Source of the DNA: DASSUW01 sp963844205
GTDB taxonomy: Bacteria; Actinomycetota; Thermoleophilia; Solirubrobacterales; Solirubrobacteraceae
Length of the DNA: 64,000 bases
Assembly: GCA_963844205.1 (NCBI GenBank)
Contig: CAWJNK010000014.1
Span: forward strand, 620,001 to 684,000
Direction of reading: 5' to 3'
Below the pieces are notes generated by a model. It was given only the letters and a program-made list of their open reading frames with translations. It ran no database searches and was not told the DNA's origin. A program made the translations under genes and the position numbers. This document shows positions 1-8,444 of the stretch, piece after piece (the stretch's first letter is position 1; each line of letters begins with the position of its first letter).

Positions 1-246
1 CATGTTGAGCCCGAGCGCCGTCTTGACGTCGCCGGCGCGGGCCGCGCGGCGCTCGATCGCGACCGCGGCGAAGCGCTGCAGGATCCACGCCACGGCCCCG
101 ACGACGAAGCCGAGGACCGGCGCGCCGAGCAGGATCACGAACGGCGCGGCGAGCACGAGCAGGACGATGTCCAGGTAGCGGACGAAGACGATCGGGTCGA
201 GCGCGCGCGTCGTCGCGGCTCCCGGATCAGCGGGCACGGTCGGCAT
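1..246 (-). CDS. Hypothetical membrane protein, N-terminal part (cut by window edge)
   Basis: An open frame runs from an ATG at 246 to the window edge, giving 82 residues and no stop. Two long hydrophobic stretches are visible, about residues 28-42 (IVLLVLAAPFVILLG) and 43-55, after a short polar N-terminus. A basic tail with RFAAVAIERRAARAG follows. This looks like a small integral membrane protein with its N-terminus shown and its C-terminus missing. I do not recognise the family. It is divergent from the membrane protein starting at 440, and the two share a 193-bp intergenic region. Confidence 0.6.
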   Translation of the reverse strand, partial: MPTVPADPGAATTRALDPIVFVRYLDIVLLVLAAPFVILLGAPVLGFVVGAVAWILQRFAAVAIERRAARAGDVKTALGLNM

Positions 247-380
247 GCGCTCGGTCACGAAAAGTGGACATGGCAAATCGACCGCCCAGCAGCCATCCCC
301 GCGCGCGTCTGCGGCGGCCAGAACCCTGGCTCCCCCTGGGTCCTGCGGCCTGGGCGGCGGGGCGGAGTGTAGCGGGAAAT

Positions 381-402
381 TCGAGTTTGTAACAACTTTG
401 TG
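381..402. promoter_or_regulatory. AT-rich promoter/operator-like patch between divergent genes
   Basis: Within GC-rich DNA this short patch is markedly AT-rich and contains the 9-bp palindrome TTGTAACAA (387-395), followed by ACTTTGTGAC. It lies 38-59 bp upstream of the ATG at 440 and between two divergent membrane-protein genes, where a promoter is expected. No clean -35/-10 pair can be fixed, so the assignment is tentative. Confidence 0.3.
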
Positions 403-439
403 ACACCCCGCTCGAACGGGCGTCGGTTACCGTCCACCG

Positions 440-1276
440 ATGGCGGTCGTCGCCCAGACGCAAGGTCGCATCCTCGGATCTACGCGCGTCGGCGTCTGGG
501 TGCTGTTCGTCCTCGCGCTCGCCAACGGAGTCTTCCTCTACTTCCTGCCCGGCCGCTCGGACACCGACTACGCGTGGGCGATCAAGCCCGCGGTGAACGG
601 CGCGTTCATCGGCGCCGGGTTCCTCGCCGGCACGATGGCGACCGGGCTCGTCCTGTTCGCGGCGACGCGCTGGCGCTCGCTTCAGACGCTGCCGCCGGCG
701 CTGTGGGTGCTCGCCACGACGCTGCTGATCGCGACGCTGATCCACACCGAGCGCTTCAAGTGGGACTACCCGCCCACGTACGCGTGGTTGGTCGTCTACG
801 CGGGCGTGCCGTTCGTGCTGCCGGTGCTTGTGGTGCTCCAGCGGGCGGTCGCGGAGCCGGAGCCGCCCGCCGACCCGGGCCTGCGGGTCGTCCGCATGCT
901 GTCGGCGGTGCTGGGCGCCGTGCTGGTGATCGGCGCGGCGGCGCTGTTCGTCGCCCCGGTCGAGGTCGGGGAGCACTGGCCGTGGCCGCTGACCCCCCTG
1001 CTCGGGCGCGCCGTGGCCGCGTGGTACGCGATGGTGGGGACGATGCTGCTCTCCTGCACGCTGCAGCTGCGGCGCGCGACGGAGGCGGTCATCCCCTACG
1101 GCACGCTGGCGGCCTGGTGCGTGCTCCTGCTGCTCCTGCCGCTGCTGAACCCGGACGACGTCGACACCGGCGGCGGCGAGTTCGTCGCCTGGCTGGTGCT
1201 CATGTTCGCGCTGCTGGCGCTGGCCGGCCTGGCGCTCGCCCGCTCGCTCCCGCGACTTCGCGACGAGGGGCTCTGA
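440..1276 (+). CDS. Multipass membrane protein of unknown function
   Basis: The 278-residue product has about eight hydrophobic segments: near residues 17-36, 50-75, 85-100, 110-133, 150-172, 185-205, 215-238 and 250-268. It has no recognisable catalytic motif. The gene starts at the first ATG after the AT-rich patch, with no strong Shine-Dalgarno site. Its 3' end overlaps the convergent MFS gene by 77 bp, which is unusually long for tail-to-tail genes. Function unknown; transport or sensing are both possible. I am confident that it is coding because the hydrophobic pattern is coherent throughout. Confidence 0.75.
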   Translation: MAVVAQTQGRILGSTRVGVWVLFVLALANGVFLYFLPGRSDTDYAWAIKPAVNGAFIGAGFLAGTMATGLVLFAATRWRSLQTLPPALWVLATTLLIATLIHTERFKWDYPPTYAWLVVYAGVPFVLPVLVVLQRAVAEPEPPADPGLRVVRMLSAVLGAVLVIGAAALFVAPVEVGEHWPWPLTPLLGRAVAAWYAMVGTMLLSCTLQLRRATEAVIPYGTLAAWCVLLLLLPLLNPDDVDTGGGEFVAWLVLMFALLALAGLALARSLPRLRDEGL

Positions 1277-2639
1277 TCCCGCGCGGGATGAGCAGGGCGG
1301 CGGCGAACGCGAGCGCGAGCGCGCCGGCGGAGACGAGGAAGGCGAGCACGAACCCCGACTCGGTGGGGAGCCCCGCGGCGCCGATGTGCCCGCCGACGAT
1401 GCTGGCGCTGATCTGAGCGCCCAGCGCGCCGCCGACCGACCGCATGATCGTGTTCATGCCGGTCGCGATGCCGGTCTGCGTCTGCGGGACGGCGTCCACG
1501 ATCAGCGTCGCCATGGCCGCGAAGCTGAGGCCGATGCCGGCGCCGGTGATGACGCTGTTGAGGTAGATGTGCCAGTGGGCGTCGTGCAGTACGGCGAGCT
1601 GGACGAAGCCGAGCGCGACGAGCGCGATCCCGATCAGCACCGGCGTCCGCGATCCGAAGCGCGCCCCGAGCCAGCCCGAGAACGGTCCGGCGAACAGCAT
1701 CACCGCCGAGGACGGGAGCAGGAACAGCCCCGCCTGCGTGACGGTGGCGTCGAAGCCGAAGCCGGCCGCCTCAGGCATCTGCACGAGCTGCGGGACGAGC
1801 AGGAACGAGCCGAACATGCCGAAGCCGACCATCAGCGCGGTGACGTTGGTGGTCCAGACCCCGCGCATGCGCATCATCCGCATGTCCACCAGCGGTTCGG
1901 TCACGCGCAGCTCGTAGTACGCCCAGGCCGCGAGCGTCACGGCCGACAGGGCGAGCAGCGCGAGCACCGGCATTGACCCCCAGCCCCAGCCGTTGCCCTC
2001 GCTGACGGCGATCAGGCCCGACCCGAGGCCAACCGCCAGCAGCGCTGCACCGCCCCAGTCGATCCGTGCCGGTGTCTTCACCGGAGACTCAGGGACGAAG
2101 AAATGGGTGGCCACCACGGCACCGAGGATCACCACGAGGCTGAGCCAGAAGATCCACGTGTAGTCGAGGTGGTCGACGATCACGCCCGCCAGCACGAGGC
2201 CGGCGCCGCCGCCGATCCCGAACGTCGCCGAGATCAGCCCGATGCCGGCGCCGACGCGCTCGCGCGGGAACTCGTCGCGGATGATCCCGAAGGACAGTGG
2301 GAAGATCGCCCCGCCGGCGCCCTGGACCGCGCGGCCGGCGATCAGCATCTCTAGCGAGTGCGAGAGCGCGGAGATCAGCGTGCCCGCGCCGAGCACGAGC
2401 AGGACGACGACCAGGAGGCGCTCCTTGCCGAACATGTCGCCGAGCCGGCCGAGCACGGGCGTCGCGATCGAGGCGCTCAGCAGGTAGACCGTGAGCACCC
2501 AGGTCACGGCGGTGGTGGACGCGCCGTACTCGCGCTGGATCGCGGGCAGCGCCGGCGCGACCATCGTCTGCAGCAGCGCGAACGAGAGTCCGGCGACCGC
2601 GAGGACCGCGAGCGTGAGACCGTAGTGCTGGCGCTTCAT
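1200..2639 (-). CDS. MFS efflux transporter, DHA2/EmrB-QacA type (second of a pair)
   Basis: The 479-residue protein begins with a hydrophobic helix (LTLAVLAVAGLSFALLQTMVAPALP) and shows the motif A-like loop GRLGDMFGKERLL near residue 65 and the motif C-like segment after helix 4. About 14 helices are expected, as in the DHA2 drug:H+ antiporter family. Its ATG overlaps the stop of the preceding MFS gene (ATGA at 2636-2639), so it is the third gene of a marR-mfs-mfs operon. Having two paralogous 14-helix transporters in tandem suggests either broader substrate range or a heteromeric arrangement; the latter is inference. The last part runs under the convergent gene ending at 1276. Confidence 0.9.
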   Translation of the reverse strand: MKRQHYGLTLAVLAVAGLSFALLQTMVAPALPAIQREYGASTTAVTWVLTVYLLSASIATPVLGRLGDMFGKERLLVVVLLVLGAGTLISALSHSLEMLIAGRAVQGAGGAIFPLSFGIIRDEFPRERVGAGIGLISATFGIGGGAGLVLAGVIVDHLDYTWIFWLSLVVILGAVVATHFFVPESPVKTPARIDWGGAALLAVGLGSGLIAVSEGNGWGWGSMPVLALLALSAVTLAAWAYYELRVTEPLVDMRMMRMRGVWTTNVTALMVGFGMFGSFLLVPQLVQMPEAAGFGFDATVTQAGLFLLPSSAVMLFAGPFSGWLGARFGSRTPVLIGIALVALGFVQLAVLHDAHWHIYLNSVITGAGIGLSFAAMATLIVDAVPQTQTGIATGMNTIMRSVGGALGAQISASIVGGHIGAAGLPTESGFVLAFLVSAGALALAFAAALLIPRGIRAPRREVAGASGRAPGRPAPAART

Positions 2640-4030
2640 GCCGGCACCTCGCGCACGGTCCGCCGCAGCGGCAGCTCGGGGATGGCGAGCACCAGCGCCA
2701 GCGTCACCGCCATCAGCGGGATGCCGATGACGAACACGGGGTGGATGGCGTCGGCGAGCTGCTGCGCGTCGGCGCCGGCCGGCAGGTTGGCGCTGAGGAT
2801 CGCGCCCATGACGGAGACGCCGATGGTGCCGCCGATCGAGCGGAAGAACTGGGCGGCGCTGGTGGCCGCGCCGAGATGGCGGCTCGGCACGCCGTTCTGG
2901 ACGACGAGCGAGAGGTTCTGGATCAGCAGCCCGAGCCCGAGCCCGGTCACGATCATCGCGGCGGTGGCGTGGATGCGCGGCGAGGAGACGTTCATCCCGG
3001 CCAGCAGCACGAAGCCGGCGCCCATGATCACCGGTCCGGCGATCAGCGCCCAGCGGTAGCGGCCGGTGCGGGTGATGACCTGGCCGGAGCCGACGCTGGT
3101 GATCATCATGGCCAGCAGCAGCGGTGTGAGGACGACGCCGGAGGCGGTCGCCGACGCGCCGAGCACGCCCTGGAGGTAGAGCGGCACGAACATGATCGCG
3201 CCGAACATCCCGACCCCGACCGAGAACGCGGCGAGGTTGGAGGCGGTGAAGACGCGGCTGGCGAACAGCTCGACGGGCACGACCGGCTGGTCGATCCGGC
3301 GCTCCCACCAGACGAAGACAGCGAGGATGAGCGCGGACACGGCGTACAGCTCGAACGGGCCGCCCTCCACGATCGCCAGCAGGCCGGACGAGAGGCCGAT
3401 CGCGAGCAGCGCGGCGCCGGCGTAGTCGACCTTGGTCCCGCGCTCGGGGTGCGGCGGGATCTTCAGCGTCGCGGCGACCACGGCGAGCGCGACCAGGCCG
3501 ACCGGCAGCGAGACGAAGAACACCCAGCGCCAGTCGGCGTGGTCGGAGATCCAGCCGCCCGTGGTCGGCCCGATGATCGAGGCGAACCCGAACACGGCGC
3601 CGGTGAGGCCCTGCCAGCGGCCGCGCTCGGACGGCGGGATGAGATCGCCGATGGTGGCGACCGCGAGCGGGATCAGCGCTCCCGCGCCGAGGCCCTGGAC
3701 GGCGCGGCCGGCGACGAGCTGGGTCATCGAGCCCGCCGTGCCGCAGACCACCGCTCCCGCCATGAAGATCACGATGCCGGCGATGAAGAACGGGCGGCGG
3801 CCGTAGACGTCGGAGAGCCGGCCGTAGATCGGCGTCGTGACGGTGGCGCCGAGCATGTAGGCGCTGAACACCCACGAGTAGTGGTCGACGCCGCCGAGCT
3901 CGCCGACGATCCGTGGCAGCGCGGTGGCCACGATCGTCTGGTTGAGCGCGGCCAGCAGCATGCCGAGCAGGACGCCGGACATGGCCGCCAGCGTCGCGCG
4001 GCGCGACAGCAGGTAGCCATCCGCCCTCAC
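2636..4030 (-). CDS. MFS efflux transporter, DHA2/EmrB-QacA type (first of a pair)
   Basis: A 464-residue 14-helix MFS protein. The helix 1 segment LAALNQTIVATALPRIVGEL carries the NQTIVATALP signature that is typical of DHA2 drug exporters. Motif A appears as GRLSDVYGRRPFF near residue 65. The chosen start is the GTG at 4030, because it forms a GTGA overlap with the stop of the upstream marR gene and places the first helix correctly. Expected role: proton-driven efflux of hydrophobic or cationic compounds, induced when the co-encoded MarR repressor releases its operator. The substrate cannot be read from the sequence. Confidence 0.93.
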   Translation of the reverse strand: MRADGYLLSRRATLAAMSGVLLGMLLAALNQTIVATALPRIVGELGGVDHYSWVFSAYMLGATVTTPIYGRLSDVYGRRPFFIAGIVIFMAGAVVCGTAGSMTQLVAGRAVQGLGAGALIPLAVATIGDLIPPSERGRWQGLTGAVFGFASIIGPTTGGWISDHADWRWVFFVSLPVGLVALAVVAATLKIPPHPERGTKVDYAGAALLAIGLSSGLLAIVEGGPFELYAVSALILAVFVWWERRIDQPVVPVELFASRVFTASNLAAFSVGVGMFGAIMFVPLYLQGVLGASATASGVVLTPLLLAMMITSVGSGQVITRTGRYRWALIAGPVIMGAGFVLLAGMNVSSPRIHATAAMIVTGLGLGLLIQNLSLVVQNGVPSRHLGAATSAAQFFRSIGGTIGVSVMGAILSANLPAGADAQQLADAIHPVFVIGIPLMAVTLALVLAIPELPLRRTVREVPA

Positions 4031-4488
4031 GGAAGCTGCTCCTCGAGCACGGTGGTAAGGCGGTTCAGCAGCGCGGCGGCGTGCTCGCGCTCGGCGGGGT
4101 CGAGGGCCTCGAACACGCGCCGGCGGAAGGCGTTGACCTGGTCGTGCGCGGCCTCGACGGCGGTCCGGCCCGACGGGGTCAGGGAGACGAGCACGGCGCG
4201 GCGGTCGGTCTCCGAGTGGCGGCGCTCGACGAAGCCGTCGCGGGCCAGGCAATCGAGCATCCGGGTCGCGGTCGGCGGGGCGACGCCGGCCGCCTCGGCG
4301 AGCACGCCGACGCTCAGCTCGTCCTCGTCGCGCAGCGCCTCGAGCAAGTGGTACTGCGGGAGCGAGAGGCCCTCCAGCGGCTGCTTGCCCGCGCGGGAGC
4401 GCAGGCGGCGCGTGGTGCGGAAGAAGGCCTCCCAGGCGGCTGAGAACTGCTCAGCGGCGGCGGCGAACTGGTCGCTGACAACGGGCAC
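4027..4488 (-). CDS. MarR-family transcriptional regulator
   Basis: The 153-residue protein has a winged-helix MarR domain. The recognition-helix region VLAEAAGVAPPTATRMLDCLARDGFVERR lies near residues 62-90, followed by the wing DRRAVLVSLTPSG. It heads the operon with two MFS exporters, to which it is coupled by a GTGA overlap. A perfect 7-2-7 inverted repeat sits 24 bp upstream of the ATG (4512-4527), so self-repression and exporter control is the natural model. MarR repressors commonly release DNA when they bind phenolic or lipophilic ligands; the ligand here is unknown. Confidence 0.93.
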   Translation of the reverse strand: MPVVSDQFAAAAEQFSAAWEAFFRTTRRLRSRAGKQPLEGLSLPQYHLLEALRDEDELSVGVLAEAAGVAPPTATRMLDCLARDGFVERRHSETDRRAVLVSLTPSGRTAVEAAHDQVNAFRRRVFEALDPAEREHAAALLNRLTTVLEEQLP

Positions 4489-4511
4489 GCCACGTAATGT
4501 AGCTCAACAAC

Positions 4512-4527
4512 CATTAGCTTGCTAATG
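4512..4527. promoter_or_regulatory. Palindromic operator, probable MarR site
   Basis: CATTAGC-TT-GCTAATG is a perfect 7-2-7 inverted repeat, AT-rich in a GC-rich setting, ending 24 bp upstream of the marR start codon. Position and symmetry match a MarR dimer site controlling the marR-mfs-mfs operon. The reverse-strand reading places a TTAGC-rich stretch where a -10 element could lie. Confidence 0.7.
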
Positions 4528-4544
4528 ATTTCCCAAGCGAACCA

Positions 4545-4589
4545 GGGGTCTGACCCCCGGGGGTCTGACCCCCGGCGGGGTCTGACCCC
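4545..4589. repeat. Three tandem copies of GGGGTCTGACCCC
   Basis: The self-complementary unit GGGGTC-T-GACCCC occurs at 4545-4558, 4559-4573 and 4577-4589 with almost no spacing. Each copy can form a 6-bp stem or pair with its neighbours. They lie between the 3' end of the acyl-CoA ligase gene and the marR promoter, so they could act in transcript termination or as a REP-like protein-binding element. Confidence 0.85.
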
Positions 4590-4592
4590 TAA

Positions 4593-4605
4593 TTAGCCGG
4601 GCTAA
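4593..4605 (-). terminator. Hairpin just after the acyl-CoA ligase stop codon
   Basis: TTAGCC-G-GGCTAA is a perfect 6-1-6 palindrome abutting the TAG stop of the ligase gene at 4606. It has no clear U-tract and is followed by the GGGGTC hairpin series. The loop of one base is tight, so terminator activity is only suggested. Confidence 0.35.
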
Positions 4606-6219
4606 CTACGCGGTGGCTTGCACGCGCAGGCCGAGCTCCTCGATCGCCTGCTCGCGCATCTTGTACTTCTGCACCTTGCCGGTCACGGTCATCGGGAACT
4701 CGTCGGCGAACCGCACGTAGCGCGGCCGCTTGAAGTGCGCGATCTTCCCCTCGCAGAACGCGCGCACGTCGTCCTCGGACAGCTCGACGCCCTCCCGCAC
4801 GCGGATCCAGGCCATCAGCTCCTCGCCGTAGCGCTCGTCGGGCACGCCGATGACCGCCGCCTCGAGGACGGCGGGGTGCGTGTGCAGGAACTCCTCGACC
4901 TCGCGCGGGTAGACGTTCTCCCCGCCGCGGATGACCATGTCCTTGGAGCGGCCGACGATGTTGAGGTAGCCGTCCTCGTCCATCGTCGCGAGGTCGCCGG
5001 TGTGCATCCAGCCGTGCGCATCGATCGCCTCGGCGGTGCGCTCAGGTTCGTTCCAGTAGCCGGCCATCACCGAGTAACCGCGCGTGAGCAGCTCCCCGGG
5101 CACCCCGCGCTCGACCGTCGCGCCGGTCTCGGGGTCGATCAGCTTGACCTCGAGATGCGGGTGCACCCGGCCGACGGTCTGCGTGCGCTTCTCGAGCGAG
5201 TCGCCGGCCGCGGTCTGGGTCGACACAGGCGAGGTCTCGGTCATGCCGTAGCAGATCGTGACCTCCTCCATGTGCATCCGCTCGATCACCTGCTTCATGA
5301 CCTCGATCGGGCAGGGAGAGCCGGCCATGATCCCCGTCCGCAGGCTCGAGAGGTCGTAGTCGCCGAAGTCGGGGTGGTCGAGCTCCGCGATGAACATGGT
5401 CGGGACGCCGTAGAGGCTCGTGCAGCCCTCCTCCTGCACGGTGGCGAGCACGGCGCCCGGCTCGAACGCGGCCTCGGGGACGACCATTGTCGCCCCGTGC
5501 GTCGTGCAGCCGAGGTTGCCCATGACCATCCCGAAGCAGTGGTAGAAGGGCACGGGTATGCAGACGCGGTCGTGCTCGTCATAGGCGCAGCCCTCCCCGA
5601 CGAAGTACGCGTTGTTGAGGATGTTGTGGTGGCTGAGCGTCGCGCCCTTCGGGAAGCCCGTGGTGCCGCTCGTGTACTGGATGTTGATGGGGTCGTCGGA
5701 GTCGAGCGCGGAGGGGTCCGGCTCAGGCCCGTCGCCCGCCAGGAGCTCGTCCCACTCCGGCGTACCGAGCAGCGCCACGCGCTCGAGGTCTCCCAGGCCG
5801 CCGCGGACCTCCTCGATCATGGCCGCGTAGTCGCTGGTCTTGAACGACGGCGCGGCGATCAGCATCCGGCACCCGGACTGGCGCAGCGCGTACTCGAGCT
5901 CGGTCGTCCGGTACGCGGGGTTGACGTTGACGAGGATGATCCCGGCCTTCGCCGTCGCGTACTGGACGAGCACCCACTCGGCGCAGTTGGGCGCCCAGAT
6001 CCCGAGCCGGTCGCCCTTGCGAAGGCCGGCGCCGAGCAGCCCGCGGGCGAGCGCGTCGACCCGCTCGTCGAGCTCGGCGTAGGTGAGGCGGACGCGCTGG
6101 TGGCGCACAACGAGCGCCTCGCGGTCGCCGAACCGGGCGACCGCCCGCTCGAGGTTCTCGCCGATCGTCTCGCCGATCAGCGGCTTGGTGGCGACGCCCG
6201 ACGCGTAGGAACGAGTCAT
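4606..6219 (-). CDS. Fatty acyl-CoA synthetase (AMP-forming ligase)
   Basis: This 537-residue ANL-superfamily enzyme would activate a fatty acid with ATP and CoA. The phosphate-binding motif YTSGTTGFPKG is at 182-192. The A5-type motif YGMTETSP lies near 325, GWMHTGDLA near 400, and the catalytic C-terminal lysine is in TGKVQKYK at about 515. The sequence resembles medium/long-chain acyl-CoA synthetases of the ACSF2 type. It supplies acyl-CoA to the dehydrogenases and ETF genes elsewhere in the window (inference). It appears monocistronic: a hairpin and repeats separate it from marR. Exact chain length is not readable. Confidence 0.93.
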   Translation of the reverse strand: MTRSYASGVATKPLIGETIGENLERAVARFGDREALVVRHQRVRLTYAELDERVDALARGLLGAGLRKGDRLGIWAPNCAEWVLVQYATAKAGIILVNVNPAYRTTELEYALRQSGCRMLIAAPSFKTSDYAAMIEEVRGGLGDLERVALLGTPEWDELLAGDGPEPDPSALDSDDPINIQYTSGTTGFPKGATLSHHNILNNAYFVGEGCAYDEHDRVCIPVPFYHCFGMVMGNLGCTTHGATMVVPEAAFEPGAVLATVQEEGCTSLYGVPTMFIAELDHPDFGDYDLSSLRTGIMAGSPCPIEVMKQVIERMHMEEVTICYGMTETSPVSTQTAAGDSLEKRTQTVGRVHPHLEVKLIDPETGATVERGVPGELLTRGYSVMAGYWNEPERTAEAIDAHGWMHTGDLATMDEDGYLNIVGRSKDMVIRGGENVYPREVEEFLHTHPAVLEAAVIGVPDERYGEELMAWIRVREGVELSEDDVRAFCEGKIAHFKRPRYVRFADEFPMTVTGKVQKYKMREQAIEELGLRVQATA

Positions 6220-6235
6220 GGCGCCAACCGTACGC

Positions 6236-6685
6236 CTATCCGGGCTCCACTTTGAGCTCGGCGATCTGGGTGCCGGAGTGCTCGAACTCGATCTCGAAGA
6301 TGCCGTTGATCGTCGCCTTGAAGGACATCGTCGCGGTCTGGCCGGCCTCGACGTCCTTCTTGATGTCGTAGCCGTGGACGTGCACCTCCTCCGGCTCGTC
6401 GGCGCGCACGCGGAACTTCACGGTCTCGCCCTCGGTGGCCTCGAGCTTCGTCACCTTGTCCGCGGTCAGGAGCGGCGGCGGCGGCGTGGGCGTGGGCGTC
6501 GGAGTGGGCGTGGGCGTTTCCGTACCCGTCGACTCCTCGGCGGTGGCCGTCGGTGTGGCGGTCGCGGACGACGGGCTCGGCGCGGTGTCGTCTTCGCTGG
6601 TATCGGCGAGGACGACGATCGCGACGACAGCGATCACGACGGCGATGGCGAGGAACGTGACGCGCTGCCGGGGGCTCATCGCCAC
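6236..6685 (-). CDS. Membrane-anchored cupredoxin-like protein
   Basis: The 149-residue product has an N-terminal membrane anchor (FLAIAVVIAVVAIVVLA, about residues 11-27). A Thr/Pro-rich linker follows, with a run of alternating TP near residues 57-70, and then a beta-rich C-terminal domain of about 75 residues. That domain contains VHVHGYDIKKDVEAG and an EFEHSGTQIAELKV ending, the pattern of cupredoxin-fold domains such as those in EfeO-like proteins. His residues are present but the Cys of a type 1 copper site is not, so copper binding is uncertain. It is expected to face outside the membrane. Confidence 0.75.
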   Translation of the reverse strand: MAMSPRQRVTFLAIAVVIAVVAIVVLADTSEDDTAPSPSSATATPTATAEESTGTETPTPTPTPTPTPPPPLLTADKVTKLEATEGETVKFRVRADEPEEVHVHGYDIKKDVEAGQTATMSFKATINGIFEIEFEHSGTQIAELKVEPG

Positions 6686-6698
6686 TCAGGGTACGAAG

Positions 6699-8402
6699 TC
6701 ACAGGCCGAGGACCCCGCGCAGCAGTCCGCCGATCCCGCGCGGGTCGACGCCGTACTCGCGCTGGAAGTCCTCGCGCGCGTCGTCGTCGACCAGCGCCAG
6801 CGCGAGCTCCTCCCGCGAGGAGCCGAAGCGGCACGCGGCGCGGTCGAGCGCGACGAGCGCGGCGTCCTGGATCGCCCCGCTGATCCCGCCGGTCCGGGGG
6901 AGCTCGCGCGGCCGGCACGGGTCGGCGATCCGCACCGGCTCCGGCTCGGGACCGGGCACGGCGAGGCGGAGGCCGACCACGAGCGCCGTCGCCGCGGCCA
7001 CCGCCAGGACCCGCCGGCTCCACGGCAGCAGGGCGAGCGCCGCGAGCAGCCCGAGGGCGCCGCAGATCGCGAACGCGGGCGCGAATGCGTCCTGCACGCC
7101 GGCCACGAGCGTTTCGTCCGCGCGGGTCGCGAGCTCGTCGAACACCGCCTTGTCCTCGATGCCCGGCCGCGCCCGGTCGAGCGAGGCCTCGAGCTGCCCG
7201 CGCGGGTCGACCGGGTCGATGTCGCCTATCAGGTTCCCGGCCAGGGAGAGCTTCTCGAGCGGCGGGAGATGCGCGTCGAGCACGAGCGCGGTGCCCTTGA
7301 TCCGGGTGTCGGACACGGCGTCGTCGAGCTGGGCGGCGGCCACCGGAGCGAGCAGGATCAGGGCGGCGGTGATCCCGGCGTGGCGCAGCGCCAGCAGCCA
7401 CGCCGCCTGCTCGGCGGTGTCCTCCGCCAGCAGCCCGCCGGCGAGCGCGGGCAGGGCGAGCCCGAGCCCCGCGCCGGCCATGAGCTGCGGCGGGACCGTC
7501 CACCAGAGGTTGGCGCCCGGCAGGGTGGTGAGCAGGATGACGCCGCCGGCCACGAGCACGGCGCCGGAGGCGGCCCGCGTGCGCGCCGAGCCGGGGATCC
7601 GCGCGGCCGCGAGCGCCGCCACGGGCAGGACCGTCACCGCCGCCGCGGCGGCCAGCGGGCTCGTCGACCAGCCCGTGACCAGCAGCAGCACGAGCAGGAA
7701 CAGGACCCCGACGAGCGCCGCCGAGAGCAGCGCCAGCGCGACCGCCGGGCCGAACGGCCACGGCGTCGGCGGACCGGCGGCGGGGCGGGCCGCCCGCGCC
7801 CCGGCCGGCTCAGCGGCCGGTCCTGCGAGCCGCGGCGTCTCGGCCGGCTCCGCGGCCGGTCCTGCGAGCCGCGCCGCCTCGGCCGGCTCTGCGGCCGATC
7901 GCGCCAGCCACGCCGCCACCGCGGTGGCCGCCGCGATCGGCGCCTGGACGAGGAAGATCGCGCGCCAGTCGAACGCCTGCGTCAGCGCTCCGCCGAGCGC
8001 GGGGCCGGCGGCGAAGCCGAAGATCGCGGTCGCGGTCCAGGCCCGGCGGCCGGCGCCGCCCGCGTCGAGCAGCGCGAAGGCGCCCACCAGCAGCGCCGCG
8101 CCCCCGGCCGCCTGCACGCCGCGCAGGACCAGCAGCGCCTCGATCGAGCCCGCGACGCCGCACCCGAGCGAGCCGGCCGCGAACACGAGCGCGCCGCCGG
8201 CGGCGAGCGCACGGTGGCGGATCTGCGCCGCCACCGGCAGGGCGACGGCGAGCACCAGCGTGTAGACACCGAGCACCGCCGCGGCCTGCTCGACCGACGC
8301 GTCGAGCTCGGCGATGATCGGCGGCAGGCCGAGCGTCACGATCGACGCATCGGCGAGCGCGAGGCCCGCGGCGATCAGGACGAGGACGCGGATGGGCCAC
8401 AT
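6699..8402 (-). CDS. MFS-like transporter with a repetitive central loop and long C-terminal domain
   Basis: A 567-residue multipass membrane protein starting at ATG 8402, with the typical opening ALADASIVTLGLPPIIAELD of DHA2-type MFS proteins. The central cytoplasmic loop (around residues 165-205) is built from imperfect repeats of A-A-E-P-A-E-x-x-R-L-A-G-P. After the last helix, a soluble tail of about 75 residues (CRPRELPRTGG onward) has no match I recognise. This is a diverged family member: motif A is weak and the tail is unusual. It starts 42 bp from the divergent osmC start, so the two promoters overlap. Confidence 0.8.
   Translation of the reverse strand: MWPIRVLVLIAAGLALADASIVTLGLPPIIAELDASVEQAAAVLGVYTLVLAVALPVAAQIRHRALAAGGALVFAAGSLGCGVAGSIEALLVLRGVQAAGGAALLVGAFALLDAGGAGRRAWTATAIFGFAAGPALGGALTQAFDWRAIFLVQAPIAAATAVAAWLARSAAEPAEAARLAGPAAEPAETPRLAGPAAEPAGARAARPAAGPPTPWPFGPAVALALLSAALVGVLFLLVLLLVTGWSTSPLAAAAAVTVLPVAALAAARIPGSARTRAASGAVLVAGGVILLTTLPGANLWWTVPPQLMAGAGLGLALPALAGGLLAEDTAEQAAWLLALRHAGITAALILLAPVAAAQLDDAVSDTRIKGTALVLDAHLPPLEKLSLAGNLIGDIDPVDPRGQLEASLDRARPGIEDKAVFDELATRADETLVAGVQDAFAPAFAICGALGLLAALALLPWSRRVLAVAAATALVVGLRLAVPGPEPEPVRIADPCRPRELPRTGGISGAIQDAALVALDRAACRFGSSREELALALVDDDAREDFQREYGVDPRGIGGLLRGVLGL
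7797..7910. repeat. About three imperfect 36-bp tandem repeats inside the MFS-like gene
   Basis: A unit reading roughly CTCGGCCGGCTCCGCGGCC followed by GGTCCTGCGAGCCGCG is repeated in frame about three times. It encodes the A/E/P-rich loop of the transporter. Because the unit is a multiple of three it can expand or contract without breaking the frame. Confidence 0.7.
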
Positions 8403-8444
8403 GCTGCCAAGCTCCAGGGAACACACGACCAGGGGGAACTCAGG

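Noticed and set aside
6435..8444. Long plus-strand open frame continuing upstream of osmC
   Set aside because: The added sequence is Arg/Gly/Ala-rich shadow of the minus-strand MFS-like gene; only the part from 8445 is OsmC.
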